Assembly (NCBI RefSeq): GCF_050874005.1
Contig: NZ_JBNMJV010000022.1
Location: 1-47,258, forward strand
DNA length: 47,258 nucleotides
Direction of reading: 5' to 3'
From: Huintestinicola sp050874005
Lineage (GTDB): Bacteria; Bacillota; Clostridia; Oscillospirales; Ruminococcaceae
Part shown: piece after piece, positions 16,995 to 25,391 of the stretch
Position numbering within the stretch: position 1 is the first letter of the stretch
Layout: every line of letters begins with the position of its first letter
Notes under the pieces: generated by a model
What the model was told of the DNA's origin: nothing
The model's database searches: none
The model's input: only the letters and a program-made list of their open reading frames with translations
Program-made: the position numbers and the translations under genes

Positions 16995-17067
16995 ATTATA
17001 TCAGAAAGGGAAAATGTCCGCCATTGATATGGCTTACATTTTCCCGGAAAATCTTACATTTTTGTAA
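16995..17067 (-). promoter_or_regulatory. BceR-type operator and promoter of the ABC operon
   Basis: 17054-17067 reads TTACA-TTTT-TGTAA, an exact match to the TNACA-N4-TGTAA consensus known for BceR-like regulators. A further half site TTACA lies at 17034-17038. On the minus strand TATAAT is at 16995-17000, with no good -35 at the right distance, as expected for an activator-dependent promoter. The operator centre is about 60 bp upstream of the -10 box. Confidence 0.75.
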
Positions 17068-17069
17068 GG

Positions 17070-18050
17070 TTATTCAATTTCAATCTTCTGTGTTTCAAGA
17101 GATATCTTTATTATGGTTCCCGTTGTGCTGCTTTCTGCACTTATCTTATGTCCAAGCCTGCCGCAGATGCGCCTGCAAAGGTAAAGACCAATTCCGCTTG
17201 CTTTTTTATCAAGTCTGCCATTACAGCCCGTGTAGCCTTTTTCAAAGACTCGGGGCAGATCTTCGGGAGCTATGCCAATGCCCGTATCTCTTATGCACAG
17301 GGTCAGCGGCTCTTGGCAGTATATCTCAATTTCCCCGGAGGGAGTATATTTCACAGCATTGGAAATTATCTGCTCGATAACGAAAAGAAGCCATTTTTCA
17401 TCGGTGAGAACTGTTTTCTCAATGGGTTCATAAATAAGCTTTAGCCGTCTGCGTATAAACTGAGAGGAAAATTTCCGAACAGCCTGTCTCACGATTCCGT
17501 CCAGGTCAAATTCTCTTATCACAAGGTCGCTGCTGTCGCTGTCAAGCCTTAGATAGCACAGCACCATATCCGCATACTGCTCTATCCTCTGTAAATTTTC
17601 CGACAGCTCGCTGTATTCGGGGCTGTCGCCGCCCTGCAGAATAAGTCCCATAGCAGCAATGGGCGTTTTTATCTGATGCACCCACATTGTGTAATAATCC
17701 GTCATATCCGAAAGCCTTTCGGCGGCTTCATTTTCCGAAGCTTTGAGCGCATCGTAAAGGTTCTGAACAAGCCTTGTATAATCCTCCTCAATGCCGTTTC
17801 GGGGCAGCGGGATATTATCGGCTGAAAGGGTAATTTCCTCCGCAAGCCTTTGCAGGATAATGCGTATGCGGCGGTAGGAAAAAAAGTCAATAATAAGAAA
17901 AACGATCCCGAAAAATCCGCTTAGCAATGCGCCGTAAAGCACAGGTGAAAGGGGCAGTCCGTACAGCGAAAATACCAGCGCAAACAAAGCGCAGATGATA
18001 AGCCATACTATAATATTTTTCTTATGAGCTTTTATGTATTCACCAAACAT
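17070..18050 (-). CDS. BceS-like intramembrane-sensing histidine kinase
   Basis: 326 residues. Two close N-terminal helices (about 13-32 and 36-55) with almost no outside loop mark an intramembrane-sensing kinase, which detects flux through its BceAB-type partner rather than the drug. The H-box is YYTMWVHQIKTPIAAMG, and the ATPase domain has the N-box QIISNAVKYT, G1 DTGIGIAPEDL and G2 GIGLYLCRR. The gene follows the response regulator by 6 bases, with GGAG nine bases before its ATG, so the two are cotranscribed. Confidence 0.94.
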   Translation of the reverse strand: MFGEYIKAHKKNIIVWLIICALFALVFSLYGLPLSPVLYGALLSGFFGIVFLIIDFFSYRRIRIILQRLAEEITLSADNIPLPRNGIEEDYTRLVQNLYDALKASENEAAERLSDMTDYYTMWVHQIKTPIAAMGLILQGGDSPEYSELSENLQRIEQYADMVLCYLRLDSDSSDLVIREFDLDGIVRQAVRKFSSQFIRRRLKLIYEPIEKTVLTDEKWLLFVIEQIISNAVKYTPSGEIEIYCQEPLTLCIRDTGIGIAPEDLPRVFEKGYTGCNGRLDKKASGIGLYLCRRICGRLGHKISAESSTTGTIIKISLETQKIEIE

Positions 18051-18056
18051 TTTCCA

Positions 18057-18728
18057 TTACTCCACAATATAACCCATACCCGATCTTGTTTCAATAAGAT
18101 CCGAAAGTCCCGATCTTTCCAGCTTCTTTCTGAGCCTCGATACATTAACTGTAAGAGTGTTTTCGTCAACATAGCTGTCGGTCTCCCAGAGCTTGTTCAT
18201 AAGGAAATCCCTGCTCACTACCTTGCCCTTGTTTTCAAGCAGGGTGAGCAGAATGCGGTACTCGTTTTTGGTAAGGTCGATCTTTTCGCCGTTAAAGGTG
18301 AGTGTCGCATCGGAAATATTGAGCATTGCACCCTTATGGGTAATGACATTAGTCTCGGAGCCAAAGTCGTATGTTCGCCGCAGAATTGCCTGAATTTTTG
18401 CCATAAGCACAGTCAGGTCAAAGGGCTTGGCAATAAAGTCGTCGCCCCCCATATTCATCGCCATTACGATATTCATATTGTCCGAAGCAGAGGAAAGAAA
18501 AACAACGGGCACCTTTGATATCCTGCGTATTTCCGAGCAATGGTAAAAGCCGTTGTAAAAGGGCAGACCGATATCCATAAGCACAAGATGCGGCGAATAC
18601 TCGGTAAACTCGCTCATTATATCCTTAAAATTTTCGGCACATTTAGCTTCAAAGCCCCATTTTTCAAGATGATTTTTTACAGCGTTCGCAATGGTGCGGT
18701 CGTCCTCTATTATAAGAATTCTGTACAT
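18057..18728 (-). CDS. BceR-like OmpR-family response regulator
   Basis: 223 residues: receiver domain (1-115; acidic pair EDD near residue 9, acceptor LVLMDIGLPFYNG, Lys in FIAKPFD) and a winged-helix DNA-binding domain (about 130-220; NEYRILLTLLENKGKVVSRD, then VNVSRLRKKL). It should bind the site at 17054-17067 and activate the ATPase/permease genes when phosphorylated. The start has AAAGGAG upstream. It is the first gene of the two-component pair, which runs in the same direction as the transporter. Confidence 0.94.
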   Translation of the reverse strand: MYRILIIEDDRTIANAVKNHLEKWGFEAKCAENFKDIMSEFTEYSPHLVLMDIGLPFYNGFYHCSEIRRISKVPVVFLSSASDNMNIVMAMNMGGDDFIAKPFDLTVLMAKIQAILRRTYDFGSETNVITHKGAMLNISDATLTFNGEKIDLTKNEYRILLTLLENKGKVVSRDFLMNKLWETDSYVDENTLTVNVSRLRKKLERSGLSDLIETRSGMGYIVE

Positions 18729-18839
18729 TGTCGGTCTCCTTTTGAAGCATAGTTTTTCTCAGTTGAACAAGGCGGCGAGAGGACGGTACATATTTATTAG
18801 AGCGTTTTTGTAAACTTGAACATTACCGTACCACAGCTG

Positions 18840-20093
18840 TTATCCCTGTCCCCCGAACTTATTCAGCGCCGAAGGAATGTAAAGCGAACCTCCTATAAGG
18901 AGCATTCCCCCGTTCTCCGCATAGGAATAAGCACGCCTGTACACCTCGGAAATGGGCGCAGTTTCGCCGTCCTTGAAGCACTCAGCCAGCTTCGGAGCGA
19001 AAACCGTTTTCGGACAGAAGCCGTCAATGCAGTAAGCCTTGTCGATGTAGGGAGAAATGTAGGAAAGAGCGGTTTTCCAGTCCTTGTCCGCACTCATTCC
19101 GCATATCATCACCTTGGGGTACTGGGGCAGAGACGCAACAAATTCCGTCAGCGCCCTCATTCCCTCGGGATTATGCGCTCCGTCAATGATTATCATCGGG
19201 TCCTTCTTCCTTACTATCTGACACCTTGAGGGCATAACTGCCGTACTGATACCGTCAAATATCTTGCTGTCCGTAAGCTTTTTGAATTTCTTTCTTATGA
19301 CCCCTGCCGCCTCGATAGCAGTCAGAGCATTATATATCTGATGATTTCCGGGCATTGCGGTGGCGTAATCTCTCATCTTATAGGTAAATGCCGCACCATC
19401 GGGCTTGCTTCGCAAAATATTCAGCTTAGACAGGTCGGGGCGAATTACCTTTGAACCGTGAATGGCGGCGTATTTGTCGATGACCATATTCGCCTCAAAA
19501 GGATTTTGAGGATATACCACCACAGTACACTCGTCCTTGATAATACCCGCCTTCTGAAATGCAATGTCCGTTATCTTGTCCCCGAGAATAGCCGTGTGGT
19601 CAAAAGATATGGACATTATCACCGAGCATATATTGTCCCTTATGATATTTGTGCTGTCGTAAAGTCCGCCTACGCCTGTCTCAAGCACCACGATATCGCA
19701 GTCCTGCTCCGCAAAATACAAAAACGCAATGGCATTGGTTATCTCAAACTGAGAATACCCTGCCCCGTCGCTTTCCACAACAGGTCTTACGATTGAAATG
19801 ATACGGGACAGTTCCTCATCGGGTATCTCTATGCCGTTTATCTTAATGCGGTCGTTGTATCTGTAGATAAAGGGAGAGGTAAATTCACCCGTTCTGTAGC
19901 CTGCCAGAGTGAGAGAATTTGCAAGCATCCTCACCACCGAGCCTTTGCCGTTGGTGCCTGCCACGTGAACAAATTTAAGCCTGTCCTGAGGATTTCCCAG
20001 CCTGTCCATAAGGGAGGCAAACCTTGACAGGTCGTGAACGGGGGCGCCGGATTTGGTATATCCCCCGAGAAAATTTATTATCTCACCGTTCAA
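18840..20093 (-). CDS. folC: Folylpolyglutamate synthase / dihydrofolate synthase
   Basis: 417 residues of the Mur-ligase-like FolC family, which adds glutamate to dihydropteroate and to reduced folates using ATP. Visible motifs: the P-loop FVHVAGTNGKGSVVRML (about 41-57), the folate loop TGEFTSPFIYRYNDRI, VLETGVGGLYDSTN, SFDHTAILG, and PMIIIDGAHNPEGMRALTEF in the C-terminal domain. The start appears to be TTG (20091-20093) with AAAGGA eleven bases upstream, because no ATG or GTG fits the domain start. It lies 27 bases after the TPR-protein gene, probably in the valS transcript. Confidence 0.95.
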   Translation of the reverse strand: MNGEIINFLGGYTKSGAPVHDLSRFASLMDRLGNPQDRLKFVHVAGTNGKGSVVRMLANSLTLAGYRTGEFTSPFIYRYNDRIKINGIEIPDEELSRIISIVRPVVESDGAGYSQFEITNAIAFLYFAEQDCDIVVLETGVGGLYDSTNIIRDNICSVIMSISFDHTAILGDKITDIAFQKAGIIKDECTVVVYPQNPFEANMVIDKYAAIHGSKVIRPDLSKLNILRSKPDGAAFTYKMRDYATAMPGNHQIYNALTAIEAAGVIRKKFKKLTDSKIFDGISTAVMPSRCQIVRKKDPMIIIDGAHNPEGMRALTEFVASLPQYPKVMICGMSADKDWKTALSYISPYIDKAYCIDGFCPKTVFAPKLAECFKDGETAPISEVYRRAYSYAENGGMLLIGGSLYIPSALNKFGGQG

Positions 20094-20120
20094 AATTATG
20101 ACCGTCCTTTCCCGAAAGCT

Positions 20121-21035
20121 TTATGCTCTCTGAGCCATAGCCTCACGTATTTTTGCCGAAAGCTTGTTTGCCCTTTCCGTCTCCGCAGGGCTTGCAGACA
20201 GCATAGGTCCGCCGATATCAAGATATTTCGCCGCATTTGAGGTATCTCCGCAGAGATAGAAAAGTTCCGCAGTCTCCATAAATACCGAACCCCTTAAAAA
20301 TCTGCTCAGAGGAGTTCCCTGCTGTGAAGCGCCCTCAGACGAATTGAAAAGATTTTCATACTCATTTTTGATAAGCCGCAGGTCAAGAGCCTTGCGGTAA
20401 TTCCCCCGTGCCTTTTCCACGTTTATCATTATCCCAAAAGCGGTCACGCAGCAGTTGTAATTTCTCTCCGCCGCCATTTCAATAAACCGCTCCCCGTCCG
20501 CATATGCTCTGAGGACGCTGTCATAATCGCCCACATTGCTGTATGTCTCGATTATTTCGCCGTAAAAGGTCATTCCCACATCGGGATACTTGTCAAAGCC
20601 GCTCCTGTCAACGGAATACAAAAGCTGCAAAGCCTCGTTTATATTGCCCCTTACAGCCTGAGTATTGGCAAGGAGCAGGGTGAGCCTTACCTTTTCGGGA
20701 TATTTAACCGCCTGCCCGACAGAGCTGTAAAGCATACTTACCGTGCTTTCCGAAGTAAAATCCTGCTGAAGCACTCTGAAAACCTTTCGGACAAGCCTGC
20801 CGTTTCCCGCAGGGATAAGCTTTTTCGTGATATACCCAACGTAGATAAATGGCAGGATATCAATAATCAGAATAATGAGATTTATTGTTCCCCTGTCAGA
20901 ATAATATTCATACAGCTGCCTTCGTGCCGCCTCGCTTATGCAGAGCACCGTCAAAGTGATTATCCACGAAGATGAAAGCATAGCCTTCTGCTTTTTGTAA
21001 AGCCTGTCAAGATTTTCTTTTGTAAGGTTTATCAT
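20121..21035 (-). CDS. Membrane-anchored TPR-like protein
   Basis: 304 residues, no named family. Two helices near the N-terminus (about 20-37 and 50-68) are followed by a cytoplasmic region of helical pairs from about residue 95 that reads like TPR repeats (RLTLLLANTQAVRGNINEAL, IETYSNVGDYDSVLRAY, and AELFYLCGDTSNAAKYLDIG near the end). Such repeats usually hold proteins together. It stands between valS and folC in the same direction. I cannot assign a function. Confidence 0.8.
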   Translation of the reverse strand: MINLTKENLDRLYKKQKAMLSSSWIITLTVLCISEAARRQLYEYYSDRGTINLIILIIDILPFIYVGYITKKLIPAGNGRLVRKVFRVLQQDFTSESTVSMLYSSVGQAVKYPEKVRLTLLLANTQAVRGNINEALQLLYSVDRSGFDKYPDVGMTFYGEIIETYSNVGDYDSVLRAYADGERFIEMAAERNYNCCVTAFGIMINVEKARGNYRKALDLRLIKNEYENLFNSSEGASQQGTPLSRFLRGSVFMETAELFYLCGDTSNAAKYLDIGGPMLSASPAETERANKLSAKIREAMAQRA

Positions 21036-21058
21036 TAAATGTCACCCCATATCACTTG

Positions 21059-21196
21059 CGGCTCCCCCCGAAAAAAGCCCCGGGAGAGAGCCGCCGAACC
21101 GATATAATTACTTACTAACGTTACCGATCCACATTTGAGGAGATCCCCTCAAAACTTACTTACGAGGTGGCTGCGGCGACACGCCGCCACGCCGCC
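21059..21196 (-). other. Hairpin-rich spacer after valS
   Basis: Two inverted repeats are seen: CGGCTC...GAGCCG (21059-21095) enclosing CCCGGGG/CCCCCG, and TTTGAGG-N6-CCTCAAA around 21135-21155. Neither is followed by a convincing T-run on the minus strand, so they may attenuate or protect rather than end the valS message. The segment also contains GTTACCGA, which recalls the start of the interspersed repeat. Confidence 0.45.
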
Positions 21197-23818
21197 TTAT
21201 TTGGAGAAAGCAGCAATGGACTGTTCTATCTTTTCCATCTTCTCGAGAGCCTTTGCAAGCTTTGCCTTTTCAGCCTCTATCTGCTTTTCGGGAGCCTTTG
21301 ACATAAAGCCGGGGTTATTAAGCTTGCCCTGAGAGAAATCAATGTCCTTCTGAACTGTCGCCTTTTCCTTGTTAAGACGTGCAAGCTCCTTTTCCTTGTC
21401 CACAAGCTCGCTCATAGGAATGAAAATTCTTGCGGAATGAGTTACAACGGTAACGGAGTCGGGAATGTCAAAGCTGTCGCCTATCTCAACGGAAGAAGCG
21501 TAGGCAAGTCTCTCAAAGAACATAACGCCTGCCGCAAATACATCCTTGTCCGCAGTCTCGATAAAGAGCTGAGCCTTTACTGAGGGAACAACGTTCATCT
21601 CGGAGCGGATATTTCTTACTGCCTTGATAGCGTCGATTATCTTGCCGAAGTCCTCCTCTTCCTGCTTGTAAACAAGCTTCTCGTCAAATACGGGGAACTG
21701 GGAAAGCATAATGGGAGTGTCGCTGTCGGAAACCGCAGACCAAATCTCCTCGGTGATAAAGGGCATAAAGGGGTGCAGGAGCTTTAGCATTCCCTCCATT
21801 ACCCATACGAGAACGGTCTGAGCAGTCTTTGCAGTCTCGCCGCCTGCCTGGATACGGGGCTTTGTAAGCTCAATGTACCAGTCGCAGTAAACGTCCCATA
21901 TGAAATCGTAAAGCTTCTGGCAGGCAACGCCCAGCTCAAATGCCTCAAGGTTCTGATTAACTTCGCCTGCAAGGGTGTTGAACTTGCTGATGACCCACTT
22001 GTCCTCGGTTGCAAGATTTTCGGGGAGACCCGTAAGCTTAAAGTCCTCGGGCAGATTCATAAGAACAAATCTGGAAGCGTTCCACAGCTTATTTGCGAAG
22101 TTTCTCGAAGCCTTTACCTTGTCCTCGATAAAGCGCATATCATTTCCGGGAGCATTGCCCGTTGCAAGCATAAAGCGAAGTGCGTCTGCACCATACTGGT
22201 CAATTACCTCAAGGGGGTCAATGCCGTTTCCGAGAGATTTGGACATCTTTCTGCCCTGAGAATCCCTCACAAGACCGTGGATAAGAACGGTGTCAAAGGG
22301 AGGCTTGCCCATATTCTCAATTCCCGAGAACATCATTCTGATTACCCAGAAGAAGATAATGTCATAGCCCGTAACAAGAGTGTTTGTGGGATAGAAATAC
22401 TCAAGGTCCTCGGTCTTTTCGGGCCAGCCCAGAGTGGAGAAGGGCCACAGAGCGGAGCTGAACCAGGTGTCAAGGGTGTCGGGGTCCTGTCTCATAGGCT
22501 TGCCGCACTTGGGACAAACAGCGGAGCTTTCCTTTGTAACCACCATTTCGCCGCAGTCGTCGCAGTAGAATGCGGGTATCTGATGACCCCACCATATCTG
22601 ACGGGAAATGCACCAGTCACGGATATTTTCCAGCCAATGGAAATATGTCTTTTCAAAGCGCTCGGGAACAAACTTGGTCTCGCCGTTCTTAACAGCATCA
22701 ATAGCAGGCTGTGCAAGGGGCTTCATCTTAACGAACCACTGAGTTGATACCTTAGGCTCAACGGTAGTGCCACAGCGGTAGCAGGTGCCTACATTGTGGC
22801 TGTAGTCCTCAACTCTTACAAGATATCCGCCCTTGTCAAGGTCTTCAACTATCTTCTTTCTTGCCTCATATCTGTCCATACCTGCATATGCGGGATAATC
22901 GTCTGTTATCTTAGCGTCGTCGGTCATAACGTTGATAACGGGCAGATCGTGGCGCTTACCTACCTCAAAGTCGTTGGGGTCGTGAGCGGGAGTTATCTTA
23001 ACAACGCCTGTTCCGAAGTCCATCTCAACGTATTCATCCGCAACAACGGGAATTTCTCTGCCAACAAGAGGAAGAATAAGCATTTTGCCAACTATATCCT
23101 TGTAACGCTCATCGTTGGGATTAACAGCAACCGCAGTATCGCCCAGAAGAGTTTCGGGACGTGTGGTAGCAAGCTCAACATAACCGCTGCCGTCCTTGAG
23201 AGGATATCTTAGGTGCCAGAAATGACCTGCCTGATCTTCATAGTTTACCTCGGCGTCGGAAAGAGTAGTCTTACAATGAGGACACCAGTTAACTATCCTC
23301 TCGCCTCTGTAAATAAGACCCTTTTCGTAATATTTTACGAAAACCTCCTTAACAGCCTTGGAGCAGCCCTCGTCCATAGTAAAGCGCTCTCTGGACCAGT
23401 CGCAGGAAGAACCTAACTTCTTGAGCTGTTCAACGATACGTCCGCCATATTGCTCCTTCCATTTCCAGGCACGCTCCATAAAGCCCTCTCTGCCCAGGTC
23501 TTCCTTGGTAATGCCCTCCTTGCGCATAGCCTCAACTATCTTAGCCTCGGTTGCAATAGCGGCGTGGTCGGTTCCGGGGAGCCAAAGTGCGCTGTAGCCC
23601 GACATTCTCTTCCAGCGGATAAGGATATCCTGGAGCGTCTCGTCAAGAGCGTGACCCATATGGAGCTGACCCGTAATGTTTGGAGGGGGGATAACGATGG
23701 TGTAGGGCTTCTTTTTGGAGTCCACCTCCGCACGGAAGCAGTTGTTATCCATCCAATATTTGTAAATTTTGTCCTCAACCTCTTTTGGTTCGTAAACCTT
23801 TGACAGTTCTTTTTTCAT
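21197..23818 (-). CDS. valS: Valyl-tRNA synthetase
   Basis: 873 residues, the usual bacterial ValRS length. The class I signatures are present: PPPNITGQLHMGHAL (HMGH, about residue 50) and KMSKSLGNGIDP (about residue 525). The editing (CP1) domain lies between (TTRPETLLGDTAVAVNP). The anticodon-binding domain and a C-terminal coiled coil (MSELVDKEKELARLNKEK) follow. It charges tRNA-Val. Expression is governed by a Val T-box upstream. The start has GGAAAGGAAAAAGG upstream. Confidence 0.98.
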   Translation of the reverse strand: MKKELSKVYEPKEVEDKIYKYWMDNNCFRAEVDSKKKPYTIVIPPPNITGQLHMGHALDETLQDILIRWKRMSGYSALWLPGTDHAAIATEAKIVEAMRKEGITKEDLGREGFMERAWKWKEQYGGRIVEQLKKLGSSCDWSRERFTMDEGCSKAVKEVFVKYYEKGLIYRGERIVNWCPHCKTTLSDAEVNYEDQAGHFWHLRYPLKDGSGYVELATTRPETLLGDTAVAVNPNDERYKDIVGKMLILPLVGREIPVVADEYVEMDFGTGVVKITPAHDPNDFEVGKRHDLPVINVMTDDAKITDDYPAYAGMDRYEARKKIVEDLDKGGYLVRVEDYSHNVGTCYRCGTTVEPKVSTQWFVKMKPLAQPAIDAVKNGETKFVPERFEKTYFHWLENIRDWCISRQIWWGHQIPAFYCDDCGEMVVTKESSAVCPKCGKPMRQDPDTLDTWFSSALWPFSTLGWPEKTEDLEYFYPTNTLVTGYDIIFFWVIRMMFSGIENMGKPPFDTVLIHGLVRDSQGRKMSKSLGNGIDPLEVIDQYGADALRFMLATGNAPGNDMRFIEDKVKASRNFANKLWNASRFVLMNLPEDFKLTGLPENLATEDKWVISKFNTLAGEVNQNLEAFELGVACQKLYDFIWDVYCDWYIELTKPRIQAGGETAKTAQTVLVWVMEGMLKLLHPFMPFITEEIWSAVSDSDTPIMLSQFPVFDEKLVYKQEEEDFGKIIDAIKAVRNIRSEMNVVPSVKAQLFIETADKDVFAAGVMFFERLAYASSVEIGDSFDIPDSVTVVTHSARIFIPMSELVDKEKELARLNKEKATVQKDIDFSQGKLNNPGFMSKAPEKQIEAEKAKLAKALEKMEKIEQSIAAFSK

Positions 23819-23861
23819 AAAACCTTTTTCCTTTCCATATCAATTTCGGCATAGAGCAAAT

Positions 23862-23898
23862 AAAAACGCCCCGAAGCCGATAAACAGCTTCAGGGCGG
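23862..23898 (-). terminator. Regulated terminator of the Val T-box
   Basis: On the minus strand CGCCCTGAAGC and GCTTCGGGGCG pair around a 9-base loop, followed by TTTTT. Confidence 0.85.
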
Positions 23899-24120
23899 AA
23901 AAATTCCGTGGTACCACCTGAATTCGCAGATGATTTATTATCATATCTGCGCACTCATTATTCCGTAACGGGGAATACCGTCAGCGACTACATAAAATCA
24001 AGCGTTCACCGCCGAAGCTCCGAGGCTACCTTCCGCACATTCCCTGCAAAGACTTGCACCAACCGTCTTTTCTCTGAGCATAGGAAAAAGAGCGTACTCC
24101 TCCTCATCATCGCCTTTTAT
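23862..24120 (-). promoter_or_regulatory. T-box riboswitch, valine-specific
   Basis: On the minus strand the leader contains the Stem I elements (CAGAGAAAAG, GGTTGGTGCAAG), a specifier loop reading AAGGTAGCC, the T-box AGGTGGTACCACGG (23906-23919), and a terminator whose stem CGCCCTGAAGC pairs with GCTTCGGGGCG before a T-run (23862-23898). The specifier is GTA (complement of 24027-24029), a Val codon in the same place relative to RCC as TGG in the Trp T-box of this window. It agrees with valS downstream. Confidence 0.9.
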
Positions 24121-24127
24121 ATTATGT

Positions 24128-24156
24128 ATTATAACAGGTAAAAGGCATTTTGTCAA
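24128..24156 (-). promoter_or_regulatory. Promoter of the valS T-box transcript
   Basis: On the minus strand TTGACA (24151-24156), 17 bp, TATAAT (24128-24133): a full consensus match. Confidence 0.88.
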
Positions 24157-24216
24157 GAGTGAAATTGATATTGAGCATATAAGCACTTACATTTCGATTA
24201 TTTTCGGCAAAAATTA

Positions 24217-24245
24217 TTGACATTAAATAGTCGTTGTGTTATAAT
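24217..24245 (+). promoter_or_regulatory. Promoter of the ExbB/ExbD-like cassette
   Basis: TTGACA (24217-24222), 17 bp, TATAAT (24240-24245): a full consensus match about 30 bases before the first start codon. Confidence 0.88.
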
Positions 24246-24275
24246 AATTTTATAAAAGATCAACCGGGTGATGAA

Positions 24276-24698
24276 ATGGAATTTCTAAAAAAAATGGCAG
24301 ATAGCTTTGACAGAGATTTTTATATAATTGTCTTTGCTGTTATTGCGGCAGGAGCACTTATTTTATCAAATGCTTTTGTAAAAGATGTTGAACGGCATTT
24401 TGACTCCTCCAAAGGCAAATTAAAAGACAGTGTTTATTATAAGCTGGATATCAGCTATACATTATTTATTACTCTTACTTCAATTTTCCCGCTTTTAGGA
24501 ATGTTCGGAACAGTAAAAGCATTGTTAGAAATTGACATGACACAGGATATCAATGTGACCCAGGAAGGCTTTTTTTCAGCACTAACTTCAACTGCTTGGG
24601 GCATCATTTTTGCGGCTTTTTTTAAAATAATTAACGCTTTTGTTCAGCCTAAGATTGAAAATATGATTACAAAAGCAAAATCCGAACTACACTTATAA
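24276..24698 (+). CDS. MotA/TolQ/ExbB-like proton-channel protein, minimal form
   Basis: 140 residues from the ATG at 24276. The frame is open further upstream, but that extension would run into the -10 box; a weak GGGTGA precedes this ATG. Three helices: about 15-34, 58-83 and 98-122. Helices 2 and 3 carry the family pattern SIFPLLGMFGTVKALLE and STAWGIIFAAFFKIINAF. In this family five such subunits surround two ExbD/TolR-like subunits, and proton flow drives rotation. The cytoplasmic loop between helices 1 and 2 is only about 25 residues, far shorter than in ExbB or TolQ. It heads a three-gene AT-rich operon. Function unknown. Confidence 0.85.
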   Translation: MEFLKKMADSFDRDFYIIVFAVIAAGALILSNAFVKDVERHFDSSKGKLKDSVYYKLDISYTLFITLTSIFPLLGMFGTVKALLEIDMTQDINVTQEGFFSALTSTAWGIIFAAFFKIINAFVQPKIENMITKAKSELHL

Positions 24699-24710
24699 GG
24701 TAACAATATT

Positions 24711-25391
24711 ATGAATAAGCGTCAGATAATCCTCGACTTCACATCATTACTTGATGTGATAATGATAATATTGTTTTTCTTTATTATGTTTGCCAGCCTC
24801 AAAACAAATGAAGCATTGGAAACTCAGGAAGCATTAGAAGCACAGCAAGAACAATTGCAAGCTGAATATGAAGCCTTGAAAAAAGAAGCCGAAGAAAAAT
24901 CAACCGAAGCAGATAAGGCACTTGCCGAATATCAAGAAGCTTTATCACGCCTTGAAAACTCAGGTGAATCTGCAGCTCAGAATATTGCAGCAATGCATAA
25001 ATTCGACCAAAGTATGAATCTGAAGATATATATGAAAATGGATAGCCAAAACACCAATTTCTGTCAGTTGGATATTTTTTCAGGCACAGACAAGGAAGAC
25101 AAGCTGGGAGAGATAAAAATAGATAATATATCTTCTGCCGATAAAGATATGGACAGTATGGTACAGGCTTTATCAGAATTGCTGAACAAAGCAGGATATA
25201 CCGAAGAAAGCACAATTTTATGTGAATTTTTCTATAATGGCAAAGAAAATAATACATCTAAAGCCTATCCCATTGCCGAAGATCTGTTTAAGCGCATAAA
25301 ATTTTCTTACAGAAACTTCAAGGTTTCCGTAACAAATACATCAATTTTTACACAAGCCAATACCACCGAGGAGGACATTACAAATGAATAA
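24711..25391 (+). CDS. ExbD/TolR-like protein with coiled coil
   Basis: 226 residues. A single helix near the N-terminus reads FTSLLDVIMIILFFFIMF; Asp15 occupies the place of the proton-carrying Asp of ExbD/TolR (compare TPFIDVMLVLL). A predicted coiled coil follows (about 34-85, rich in Glu, Ala, Gln), then an extracytoplasmic domain (about 95-215). The coiled coil between helix and outer domain is unlike ordinary ExbD and could span the thick cell wall. It starts 12 bases after the ExbB-like gene and overlaps the next gene by 8 bases, so the three are one translational unit. It is probably the stator/rotor partner of the upstream channel. Confidence 0.82.
   Translation: MNKRQIILDFTSLLDVIMIILFFFIMFASLKTNEALETQEALEAQQEQLQAEYEALKKEAEEKSTEADKALAEYQEALSRLENSGESAAQNIAAMHKFDQSMNLKIYMKMDSQNTNFCQLDIFSGTDKEDKLGEIKIDNISSADKDMDSMVQALSELLNKAGYTEESTILCEFFYNGKENNTSKAYPIAEDLFKRIKFSYRNFKVSVTNTSIFTQANTTEEDITNE

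Larger units (their letters stand above)
23819..24275. other. Divergent intergenic region between valS and the ExbB-like gene
   Basis: This stretch of about 457 bases is filled by the Val T-box leader (23862-24120, minus), its promoter (24128-24156, minus) and the promoter of the ExbB-like cassette (24217-24245, plus). Nothing else is apparent. Confidence 0.8.

Noticed and set aside
23908..24186. Short ORFs on both strands in the valS leader
   Set aside because: The segment is a complete Val T-box with promoter; no protein homology.
24234..24275. N-terminal extension of the ExbB-like protein from a TTG at 24234
   Set aside because: The extension overlaps the -10 box of a perfect promoter, so it would not be transcribed.
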